From Fulvitalea axinellae (GTDB lineage: Bacteria; Bacteroidota; Bacteroidia; Cytophagales; Cyclobacteriaceae): 64,000 nt of DNA. The position numbers were made by a program, and so were the translations under genes. The notes beneath the pieces were generated by a model. That model made no database searches, was not told the origin of the DNA, and saw only the letters and a list, made by a program, of their open reading frames with translations. This document shows, piece by piece, positions 1 through 7,870 of the stretch (position 1 is the stretch's first letter; each line of letters opens with the position of its first letter). The DNA is taken from assembly GCF_036492835.1 (NCBI RefSeq), contig NZ_AP025314.1, forward strand, positions 1,240,001 to 1,304,000, in the 5' to 3' direction.

Positions 1-1224
1 GCGTTGATTGACGCCGATGTTAACTACAAGGTAGCCAAACAGGTAACCGACAAGATCAAGGAAGAGGCTTTGGGCCAGGACGTGTTGATCTCCGTATCGC
101 CGGGCCAGTTGTTTATCAAGATCGTAAGCGATGAGCTGACGAAACTGATGGGCGGAAGCGCCGAGCCGTTGAGCACGGAAGGTTCGCCGGCCATTATCCT
201 GATTTCGGGTCTGCAAGGTTCCGGTAAGACCACTTTTTCGGGTAAACTTGCCTCTCTTATCAAAAAACAGGGCAAGGACGTTCTTTTGACCGCCTGTGAT
301 ATCTACCGCCCCGCGGCTATCGACCAGTTGAAGGTTTTGGGTGAGCAGGTAGGTGTGGACGTGTACGCCGAGCCCGAGAACAAGAACGCTGTAGAGATCG
401 CCAACAATGCCCTCGACTACGCCAAGAAAAACGGCAAGAAGGTAGTGATTGTCGATACCGCCGGCCGTTTGGCTGTGGATGAGCAGATGATGGACGAGAT
501 CGCTGCTCTGAAGAAGTCGCTCAACCCAACCGAGACACTTTTTGTAGTGGATTCGATGACTGGTCAGGACGCCGTAAACACGGCCAAGGCCTTCAACGAC
601 CGCTTGGACTTCAATGGTGTCGTATTGACCAAACTCGACGGTGATACCCGTGGTGGTGCCGCGCTTTCTATCCGTACGGTCGTTGAGAAGCCGATCAAGT
701 TTATCTCGTACGGCGAGAAGATGGAAGCTCTTGACGTATTCCACCCTGATCGTATGGCCCAGCGTATTTTGGGTATGGGTGACGTTGTTTCTCTCGTGGA
801 GCGTGCCCAGCAAGCGTTCGACGAGGAAGAGGCGATGCGTATCAACAAGAAGATCCGCAAGAACCAATTCAACTTCGAGGATTTCCTTTCGCAGCTTCAG
901 CAGATCAAGAAGATGGGTAACATCAAAGACTTGATCGGTATGTTACCGGGAATGGGCAAAATGGTGAAGGATCTTGATATTGACGATAACGCCTTCAAAC
1001 CGATTGAGGCGATTATCAAGTCGATGACTCCGCAAGAGCGCAAAAACCCTGAATTGTTGGACGGTAGCCGTCGTCGCCGTATCGCCCAAGGTAGCGGTAC
1101 CACTATCCAGGACGTGAACAAGCTGTTGAAGCAGTTCAACGATATGCGTAAGCTGATGAAGACCATGAACAAGTTCCAAGGCGGCCGTCGCGGTATGCCG
1201 ACCATGAACATGTTCAGAAGATAA
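1..1224 (+). CDS. ffh: Signal recognition particle GTPase Ffh (5' truncated by window edge)
   Basis: SRP54-type GTPase that binds signal peptides on ribosomes, pairs with FtsY at the membrane and uses GTP to hand nascent chains to the translocon. The visible 407 codons lack about the first 40 residues of the usual 440-450, and the frame is open to base 1 (ALIDADVNYKVAK is the end of the N-domain helices), so the gene starts outside the window. Seen: G1 loop GLQGSGKTT near visible residue 70, G3 DTAGRL near 153, G4 TKLDGDTRGG near 212. The methionine-rich M domain contains GMLPGMGKM, the SRRRRIAQGSG RNA-binding segment and a Met-rich tail. It is followed by a strong intrinsic terminator. Identification is secure. 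Confidence 0.98.
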   Translation, partial: ALIDADVNYKVAKQVTDKIKEEALGQDVLISVSPGQLFIKIVSDELTKLMGGSAEPLSTEGSPAIILISGLQGSGKTTFSGKLASLIKKQGKDVLLTACDIYRPAAIDQLKVLGEQVGVDVYAEPENKNAVEIANNALDYAKKNGKKVVIVDTAGRLAVDEQMMDEIAALKKSLNPTETLFVVDSMTGQDAVNTAKAFNDRLDFNGVVLTKLDGDTRGGAALSIRTVVEKPIKFISYGEKMEALDVFHPDRMAQRILGMGDVVSLVERAQQAFDEEEAMRINKKIRKNQFNFEDFLSQLQQIKKMGNIKDLIGMLPGMGKMVKDLDIDDNAFKPIEAIIKSMTPQERKNPELLDGSRRRRIAQGSGTTIQDVNKLLKQFNDMRKLMKTMNKFQGGRRGMPTMNMFRR

Positions 1225-1277
1225 CAGAACTCGTTTTCCGCCACAGCGGAACGATGTCGGAACTATTCCGCAAAGAA

Positions 1278-1312
1278 AACGCCGAGGGTAAATCCCCGGC
1301 GTTTTTTTTTTT
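1278..1312 (+). terminator. Intrinsic terminator of ffh
   Basis: Stem AACGCC(G) pairing with (C)GGCGTT around a short loop, followed by an unbroken run of Ts (1302-1312), 54 bases after the ffh stop. Confidence 0.9.
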
Positions 1313-1326
1313 CAGAATATAAAAAA

Positions 1327-1547
1327 GTAAGAAGTCCAGCAGAGTAAAGCGTAGAAATACTGTGCGGTAATTTTTTGTCAAAGAGGAAAACACCACGCAG
1401 ATATGTAGGGACTGGGCGTGCCCTGTCCGTAACCTTAAACGCTGGAAGACCTTACTTTCAGTAAAAAGCCCAGAGCAAAGAGTACCGCTAAAATTCACCT
1501 AACCAAAAGCGAGCGGACTATTTACTCTGGACTCTTTACGCTTTACC
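1327..1547. repeat. Intergenic short-repeat copies (3'-end family A), inverted pair
   Basis: This 329-base gap after ffh has no gene. It holds one copy of a short repeat at 1327-1353 (AGAGTAAAGCGTA core, plus orientation, downstream of ffh) and one at 1521-1547 in the opposite orientation (TTTACTCTGG then ACTCTTTACGCTTTACC), immediately downstream of the minus-strand GH2 gene. A degenerate copy lies around 1470-1485. Related copies occur at 4441-4467, 7838-7860, 21209-21240, 33673-33704, 34883-34910 and 45574-45603. Confidence 0.6.
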
Positions 1548-1553
1548 GATAAA

Positions 1554-4319
1554 TCATTGCGCGTCGCCTTTTACGTTGCCTTCGAAGTCAGACTGCTGTT
1601 TCTCTACAGTCTTCAGCTTCAGCTGGCGCAATTCGTATTCGGTTTGGCGCAGTTTCTTTTTCAATGTGTTCACCTCTTCCGATCCGCCGTTGCCTTGGGC
1701 GTTTCCGCTTTTGTTGGCGTAGAAGTTTCTGTCCGGCTCTTCCGTGTACAGCAGGTTGTGGGCCGGGCTTACGCTTTCGATTACCAATTCGCCCTCCATC
1801 GGCACGTGCTTACCGGCGTAGTCGATGCTGGCCTTGATCGTGATCTTGCCGGCTTTGGTAGTGGCTCGGATCAGGGCCGGAGCCGTTCCCCATTCCACTC
1901 GGCGCGGGTTCGAGGCGATGCTTTCGTCGTGAATCAGTTCGCCTTCGCCGCTTACGCTGAATTTGACGCGCTCTTCGCTGAGGCGCTTCACGGTGCCGTC
2001 TTGGTCGGTGATATAAGCCACTACGGTTACGATGTCCGATCCGTCGGCGGTAAGCGCCGCTCCGTTGAAGTCAGGCTTCAGTATGATTTTCGAAGCCCGG
2101 TAAGAAGGCTTGCGTACCATGGTAGTCACAACTTTTCCGCCGATCAGGCCTTCGGCCTTGATGTTCACCTTGTCGTACTTGCGTCCGCGCGTGAGCTTCT
2201 TCAGGTCCATAAAGTGGAACACGTCTTTGAAAACCACTGGCGGATGAGGCATTTTGTATTTCGGGTCTTTTACCTTCTTGGTGGCGATCACTTTGCCGAA
2301 GGCGGTCAAACGAACCTCTTCGCAGTTTGAGAACACCACTACGTCGGCGCCGGATACCGGCGACATTTCGTGGGCGATGTACACCATCGGTCCGCTTTCG
2401 GCTTGCTCAAGCTTGATGCTCGGGTCCGTCTGGCTGGCGAACATGTGGTAAGAGAATTTAGGCTGGCGGAAAGCGTCCATTACGCCACCGAAGAACGGAT
2501 CCGGGTGGTAACCGCGCTGATGGTCGAACGAGTGCCACAACGCGCCGCCGAAGTGTTGGCGCGGCGTACGGTAAAGGCGTTCGAAGCAAGTGAAGTAATC
2601 GCCGTAGCTCGGGTTGGCGTAGTGTAGTGCCTGTACCAATTGGGCTTGCTCGCCCCAGTCGCGTGCTACGCGGCTAGTGGAGTTATGCGACGACCAGTTA
2701 TCCACGTTGTCGCCCCACTCGCGGGTAAATACCGTTTGTGGCATATCGTAATTCTTGGCTTCCCAGCTTTCTTTCCCGATAGGGTGGGCGAAGAGCACAT
2801 CAAAGTACTGCTTGCCTTTGGCGTGGTGATCTGCGGAAGTGTAGGCTCCTTGGAACGGGTATTCTTCGTGCACGATATTGTGAACCGTCTGCGCGAAGTC
2901 TTCCGGATAGTGCGTTTCGTTCAGGATCGGTTCCCAAAGGAGAATCGAAGCGTGGTTACGGTCGCGGCGGACCATCTGGCGGATATCGTTGTAGACGAGG
3001 TTTACGAATACTTTCTTGTTTTTCCAGTTAAAGAACTGCCAGCCTGGAGTAGGCACGATCATAAACATACCCAACTCGTCGCAGGCGTCCATAAAGGCGG
3101 GGTCTTGCGGATAGTGGGCCGAACGGATAACGCGCATACCCACATCGCGCAGTTTTTTCACGTCGCGCCAGTGGAGCGAGTTAGGCAAAGCGTTGCCGAT
3201 ATAAGCGAAATCCTGATGGCGGTTGGCGCCGATAAGTTTGTCTTCGAACGGTTTGCCGTTGAGGTAGAAGCCGTCTTTTCCACGGAATTCGATCTTGCGG
3301 ATACCGACACGGTTACGGATTCCGTCTACGGTTTTTCTTCCTGCCTTAACAGAAGACAAAAGATCGTAGAGGTAAGGGCGGTCTGGGTGCCAAAGTTCCG
3401 GTGTTTTTACTTTGATAATCTGCTTTACGGTTCCTTTTTTGCCGGGAGCCAGTCTGAGGCTCTTGCGGGCTTTGCCCACGATTTTTCCTTGGCGGTCGCG
3501 CAAGGCGCTTTCCACCACCATGCTCCGGCTTTTGGCCGATTCGTTAAATACTTCCGTTTCGGCTACCACCGTTACCATTTTCTCCGAGAAGTTTTCGAAG
3601 TGAACGATCACGCCACCGCCGGCCACTTTGTCTGAGCGGTTGGCGTTGGTGATATGGAGCTTGTCCGAAGAAATCAGCCAAGCGTCGCGGTACACGCCGC
3701 CGAAGTACGAGAAGTCGAGGTTTTCCTGCGGTTTGCCCGGAGGGAAGTTCGGGTCGTCGCTGTTGTCGGCCTTTACGGCGATAACGTTGGTACCGCCGAA
3801 GCGGGCCACGTCGGTGATGTCGGCGATTACGGGCAGAAAACCGCCGAGGTGTTTGGTAACGGGCTGGCCGTTTACCCACACTTCGCTTTTGCCCATAATG
3901 CCTTCAAAATGGACGATGATCTTTTTGCCCTTCATGCTGGCCGGCACCTCAAAACGCTTGCGGTACCAGGCCGGGCCTTGGTAGTTTTTGCAACCGCTGG
4001 CCTGTACCGGCAACAGTTCCAAACCGTGCGGAAGGCTAACGATCTCCCAGTCGGCGTCGTTGTGGTTTACGTTTTCGGCGCCTTTTACGTCGCCTTTGGC
4101 GTAGCGCCAGCCTACGTTGAAGTTGTGGACTTCGCGTCCGCCTCCGTCCACTTTAAAAAAGCCTGCGGTAGAGAATTCCGGACCTTTTTTAGGGGAAATG
4201 ACCAGCGTGTCGCTGACCGTTTCTGCCTGCGATTGTCCGGCGCCTAACGCAAAGGCGAGCGCCGCCAAGGCCAATGGCTTTAGGGCGCCGATCTTCTTAA
4301 TAAATCGCGTACAAAACAT
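1554..4319 (-). CDS. Secreted GH2 beta-galactosidase (copy 1)
   Basis: 921-residue glycoside hydrolase family 2 enzyme, expected to cleave non-reducing beta-linked galactose in the periplasm. An N-terminal signal peptide (hydrophobic run ending GAGQSQA, residues about 13-32) is followed by the jelly-roll sugar-binding domain (FEGIMGKSEVWVNG), an Ig-like domain, a TIM barrel and C-terminal Ig-like domains (ALTADGSDIVTVVAYITDQDG). Family knowledge puts the acid/base Glu in WEPILNET and the nucleophile Glu in FTREWGD; both are present. The protein ends in a Lys/Glu/Gln-rich coiled coil whose last 17 or so residues (VEKQQSDFEGNVK) are nearly identical in the tandem paralogue at 4472-7231. It is the distal gene of the minus-strand GH2-GH2-GH36-GH97 block. 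Exact substrate is not deducible; WEPILNE differs from the common WSLGNE and may mark a special subfamily. Confidence 0.92.
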   Translation of the reverse strand: MFCTRFIKKIGALKPLALAALAFALGAGQSQAETVSDTLVISPKKGPEFSTAGFFKVDGGGREVHNFNVGWRYAKGDVKGAENVNHNDADWEIVSLPHGLELLPVQASGCKNYQGPAWYRKRFEVPASMKGKKIIVHFEGIMGKSEVWVNGQPVTKHLGGFLPVIADITDVARFGGTNVIAVKADNSDDPNFPPGKPQENLDFSYFGGVYRDAWLISSDKLHITNANRSDKVAGGGVIVHFENFSEKMVTVVAETEVFNESAKSRSMVVESALRDRQGKIVGKARKSLRLAPGKKGTVKQIIKVKTPELWHPDRPYLYDLLSSVKAGRKTVDGIRNRVGIRKIEFRGKDGFYLNGKPFEDKLIGANRHQDFAYIGNALPNSLHWRDVKKLRDVGMRVIRSAHYPQDPAFMDACDELGMFMIVPTPGWQFFNWKNKKVFVNLVYNDIRQMVRRDRNHASILLWEPILNETHYPEDFAQTVHNIVHEEYPFQGAYTSADHHAKGKQYFDVLFAHPIGKESWEAKNYDMPQTVFTREWGDNVDNWSSHNSTSRVARDWGEQAQLVQALHYANPSYGDYFTCFERLYRTPRQHFGGALWHSFDHQRGYHPDPFFGGVMDAFRQPKFSYHMFASQTDPSIKLEQAESGPMVYIAHEMSPVSGADVVVFSNCEEVRLTAFGKVIATKKVKDPKYKMPHPPVVFKDVFHFMDLKKLTRGRKYDKVNIKAEGLIGGKVVTTMVRKPSYRASKIILKPDFNGAALTADGSDIVTVVAYITDQDGTVKRLSEERVKFSVSGEGELIHDESIASNPRRVEWGTAPALIRATTKAGKITIKASIDYAGKHVPMEGELVIESVSPAHNLLYTEEPDRNFYANKSGNAQGNGGSEEVNTLKKKLRQTEYELRQLKLKTVEKQQSDFEGNVKGDAQ

Positions 4320-4440
4320 AAAAATCTAATTATTAAATGAGGGCGGAAGTCTTGGCTTCCGCCTTTTAAATCTCGCTGGTTTGGAGGCTGTGACCTCTGT
4401 GCTGACGATGTTTTTTATCAGAATATCATCGAGCAGACTT

Positions 4441-4467
4441 TTTACTCAGGACTCTTTACTCTTTACC
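4441..4467. repeat. Family A repeat just downstream of GH2 copy 2
   Basis: TTTACTCAGG then ACTCTTTACTCTTTACC, five bases beyond the stop of the minus-strand gene. A copy of the repeat also at 1521-1547, with the same distance and orientation relative to its gene. Confidence 0.6.
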
Positions 4468-4471
4468 AATC

Positions 4472-7231
4472 TTATTGAGCGTCCTTTTTCACGTTGCCTT
4501 CGAAGTCGGACTGTTGTTTTTCGACTTCTTTAAGCTTGATCTGGCGGATTTGCTGTTCAAGCTCCTGCACTTTGCGCTTGGCTTCGCGGAGCTGGTCGCT
4601 TTCGATTACGTTGCTGTTTTGGGCTACAGAATTTCCTTTCGAGTTTTTCGTCGGTATTTCCTTAAACAGCAATGGCTGTGCGGCCGGATGTGTCTCCAAC
4701 ACCAACTCTCCGCCGATTGGCAACTGAGGACCTTCGATATTCAGCGTAGCTTTCACCAATATTTTCCCGGGCTTGGTTCCTGCGCGGATCAGTGCCGGGG
4801 CGCTTCCCCATTCCACCCTGCGCGGGTTTGAGCCAATTTTGTCGTCGTGTACCAGTTCGCCGGCACCGCTTACCGTGAATTTCACGCGTTCGTTGTTCAG
4901 GCGCTTGATGGTGCCGTTGTGGTCAACGATGTAGGCGAAGACGGTGATTACATCAGAGCCGTCGGCGCGGAGGGCTGAACCGTCGTAGTCGGCGCGGAGC
5001 ACGATTTTGCGGACACGCTGGCCGGGCACGCGCTTTTGGCTGGTGACCACTTTGCCGTCGATCAGGCCTTCGGCCAAAATGAACACCTCGCTGTGCTTGC
5101 CTTTGCGCTGGCGGTGTTTCATATCCATAAAGCCGTAAACGTCTTTGAACACTACGGGCGGGTGAGGCATCTTGAAGTTGGGATCCTTCACTTTTTTCGT
5201 TCCGATAACTTTGCCGAAGGCCGTAAGGCGAACTTCGTCGCAGTTGGAGAATACGGTGACGTCGCTGTCGGAGAAAGGAGTCATCTCGTTGGCGATATAG
5301 ACCATCGGTCCACTTTCGGCGTTGTCGAGCTTAATGCTCGGGTCAGTCTGGCTGGCGAACAGGTGATACGAATACTTTTTGCGACGGAAAGCGTCGAGAA
5401 TACCGCCGAAGAACGGGTCCGGCTGGCAACCGCGCTGGTGGTCGAAGGCGTGCCAAAGCGTACCGCCGATATGTTGGCGAGGTTGGCGATAAAGCCTTTC
5501 GAAACAAGTGAAATACGTATGGTATTCCGGATTGGCGAAGTGCAGTGCCTGTACCAGTTGCGGTTTTTCGCCCCAGGCGATGGATACTCTGTTGGTGGAA
5601 TTGTTGGCCGACCAGTCGTCTACGTTGTCGCCCCACTCGCGGGTGAATACCGACTGCGGCATATCGTAGCCCTTGAGTTCCCAGCTTTCCCTGCCTACGG
5701 GGTGGGCGAAGAGAACGTCAAAGGCTTCGTGTCCGCGCGAGTTGTGGTCGGCGGCGGTGTAGGTGTTGCCGTACGGGCTTTCGGTATGTACCAGCTGGTG
5801 CGATTCTTTGGCGAATTCCACCGGATAATGCGTTTCGTTCAGGATAGGTTCCCAAAGGAAAATGCTGGCGTGGCCACGGTCGCGGCGGACCATCTGGCGG
5901 ATATCGTTGAGCACGCGCTCGGCGAACCGCTTGTTTTTGTTGTTGAAAAACTGCCAGCCAGGCGTAGGCACGATCATAAACATGCCCAACTCGTCGCAGG
6001 CGTCCATAAACGCGGGGTCTTGCGGGTAGTGCGCCGAGCGGACCACGCGCATACCGGCGCTGCGGAGTTTGCGCACGTCGCGCCAGTGCATAGAGTTCGG
6101 GATGGCGTTGCCCAAGTAGGCGAAATCCTGATGGCGGTTACCGCCGATAAGTTTGTCTTCGAACGGTTTGCCGTTGAGGTATAATCCGTCTTTGCCACGG
6201 AATTCGATCTTGCGGATGCCCACCCGTGTCCGGAAACCGTCGATGTTTTTGTTTCCTTTTCTCAGGCTTGAGAACAAATTATAGAGATGTGGAGCGTCCG
6301 GATGCCAGAGTTTAGGCTGTTTTACCTTGATCACTTGGCGCACAACCGTCTTCTGCCCGGCGCCCACGCGGACGCCTTTGCGGGTAGAACCGGCTTTCGT
6401 TCCGTTTTTTTCCTTAAGGGAAGATTCCAGCGTAAAGCTCACGCTTCTATCCGATTCGTTGAAAATCTCCGTCTCGATCACTACCGACACCGATTTCTCC
6501 GAGAAGTTTTCGAAATGAACCAGCACGCCGCCGTCTTTTACCGTTTTCGAGCGGTTAGGGTCGGTGATATGGACTGGATTTGTGGCGATCAGCCAAGCGT
6601 CGCGGTAGATGCCGCCGAAATAGCTGAAGTCAAGGTACTGCTGCGGTTTGCCGGGGGCGTAGCTGTCGTCGTCGCTGTTGTCGGCGCGGACGGCTATCAC
6701 GTTCGTCTCGCCGAAGCGTGCGCCCTCGCTGATGTCTACGATTACGGGCAAATAACCGCCGAAGTGTTCCGAAAGCGGCTGGCCGTTGAGCCACACTTGG
6801 CATTTGCCCATTATTCCTTCGAAGTGGACGAAGATTTTTTTGCCTTTCATATCATCCGAAAGCTTGAAACGCTTGCGGTACCAAGCCGGGCCTTGGTAGT
6901 TTTTGCTACCGCTGGACAGGATAGGCATCAGTTCCAAACCGTGCGGAAGGCTTACCACGTCCCAGTCGGCATCGTTGAAGGCGGGGTCTTGCGCGTTGCG
7001 GGCGTCGCTTTTGAGGAAACGCCATCCCACGTTAAAGTTGTGGACTTCCCGGCCGGAGCCTTCGACTTCGAAAAACCCGGCGGTGGAGAATTCCGGCCCG
7101 TTGGCGGGCGCGCTCCGCAGGCTGTCGACTACGTCGGCGCGGGCGCTGAGCAACCCGACAAACATGGCCAAGAGCATTAGCCCGAAGTGTGACGGGTGGA
7201 AAAGTGACTGTATGCGTGTGTGTGTATGCAT
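4472..7231 (-). CDS. Secreted GH2 beta-galactosidase (copy 2)
   Basis: 919-residue GH2 enzyme, clearly paralogous to the neighbouring copy over its whole length. I place the start at the ATG at 7231 (MHTHTRIQS followed by a hydrophobic signal segment ending LLSARA). The frame is open further upstream to 7348, but that extension is Lys/Gln-rich and would bury the signal peptide. Seen: FEGIMGKCQVWLNGQPL in the jelly roll, acid/base region WEPILNET, nucleophile region FTREWGD, C-terminal Ig-like domains and a terminal coiled coil ending VEKQQSDFEGNVKKDAQ. The gap to copy 1 is about 150 bases and carries a family A repeat. The pair probably arose by tandem duplication followed by divergence and could act on different galactans. 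Confidence 0.92.
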   Translation of the reverse strand: MHTHTRIQSLFHPSHFGLMLLAMFVGLLSARADVVDSLRSAPANGPEFSTAGFFEVEGSGREVHNFNVGWRFLKSDARNAQDPAFNDADWDVVSLPHGLELMPILSSGSKNYQGPAWYRKRFKLSDDMKGKKIFVHFEGIMGKCQVWLNGQPLSEHFGGYLPVIVDISEGARFGETNVIAVRADNSDDDSYAPGKPQQYLDFSYFGGIYRDAWLIATNPVHITDPNRSKTVKDGGVLVHFENFSEKSVSVVIETEIFNESDRSVSFTLESSLKEKNGTKAGSTRKGVRVGAGQKTVVRQVIKVKQPKLWHPDAPHLYNLFSSLRKGNKNIDGFRTRVGIRKIEFRGKDGLYLNGKPFEDKLIGGNRHQDFAYLGNAIPNSMHWRDVRKLRSAGMRVVRSAHYPQDPAFMDACDELGMFMIVPTPGWQFFNNKNKRFAERVLNDIRQMVRRDRGHASIFLWEPILNETHYPVEFAKESHQLVHTESPYGNTYTAADHNSRGHEAFDVLFAHPVGRESWELKGYDMPQSVFTREWGDNVDDWSANNSTNRVSIAWGEKPQLVQALHFANPEYHTYFTCFERLYRQPRQHIGGTLWHAFDHQRGCQPDPFFGGILDAFRRKKYSYHLFASQTDPSIKLDNAESGPMVYIANEMTPFSDSDVTVFSNCDEVRLTAFGKVIGTKKVKDPNFKMPHPPVVFKDVYGFMDMKHRQRKGKHSEVFILAEGLIDGKVVTSQKRVPGQRVRKIVLRADYDGSALRADGSDVITVFAYIVDHNGTIKRLNNERVKFTVSGAGELVHDDKIGSNPRRVEWGSAPALIRAGTKPGKILVKATLNIEGPQLPIGGELVLETHPAAQPLLFKEIPTKNSKGNSVAQNSNVIESDQLREAKRKVQELEQQIRQIKLKEVEKQQSDFEGNVKKDAQ

Positions 7232-7870
7232 CTGGATATACTTGTTTAAGTATCCGTTAAAAATGTGTGTGTCTGGCTCCGGTAAGAACTGTCGTTGTGT
7301 GGACGTCCGTTCTTGTTTTTGTTTCTTTTTGGAAAAAAAGAAAAGCATTGGGCTTCGGTTCCGGTCTGGAGACTGGAGTTGGTTTTTGCCACAGGCGACG
7401 CTGTGTTTTTACGCTTGCGACAGCGGAATTGTCGAGGGATGAATTTAGCTCAGGCGGTAGCTTGGGCCAAGGCTAACCGCTTGATAAATAGAAAACACCA
7501 GCATGGGCGGGTTTTTTAGTAGGGGGTGCGTCAACGGTTGTGATGGATTACCCCTTATGGACGAAAAACTGTGACGGTTAATATATTTCGCCCCTTGAGG
7601 GATAATGTCCTGAGTTGTGGACATTTGTGATGAAAACGGAAAAGGCGTGGAGTTCGGCATCCTTTCGGATGCTGATCCACGCCTTGGCTGTGTGTGTGAT
7701 TATGTTTTTGGAGGCTGGAGCCTCCGGATAAGGTTAGGCACGAGGCTGGAGCCTCGCGCCAGCGACTCTTTTTTAATATTATGCTATTGAAGTGAGTGCG
7801 TTGTTTTTATTCAAGTTGTATTCTGTTCCTCGCAGTCTATTTACTCTTTACGCTTTACTTCGTTCCAATC
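7232..7870. other. Gene-free spacer upstream of GH2 copy 2 with hairpin and repeats
   Basis: About 640 bases without a credible gene. It contains short GT-repeat tracts (7212-7228, 7266-7276, 7689-7698), a two-part hairpin at 7642-7685, two adjacent palindromes GGAGGCTGGAGCCTCC (7710-7725) and CGAGGCTGGAGCCTCG (7741-7756), and a family A repeat (7838-7860) just below the GH36 stop. The promoter of the GH2 gene is expected here but I cannot point to it. Confidence 0.5.
7642..7685. repeat. Compound hairpin AAGGCGTGG...CCACGCCTT
   Basis: Outer 9-bp perfect stem (7642-7650 with 7677-7685) enclosing an inner stem GGCATCC-TTTC-GGATGC. No strong T run follows on the plus strand, so this may be a structured RNA or a weak terminator for GH36 transcripts arriving on the minus strand. 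Confidence 0.4.

Noticed and set aside
1557..6184. Long plus-strand open frames opposite the GH2 genes
   Set aside because: They are antisense shadows caused by biased third positions; the minus-strand frames carry signal peptides and GH2 active-site motifs.
7437..7515. tRNA-like stretch (TTAGCTCAGGCGGTAG resembles a tRNA D-arm)
   Set aside because: No T-loop (GGTTCGAnTC), no closing acceptor stem and no anticodon arm can be folded.
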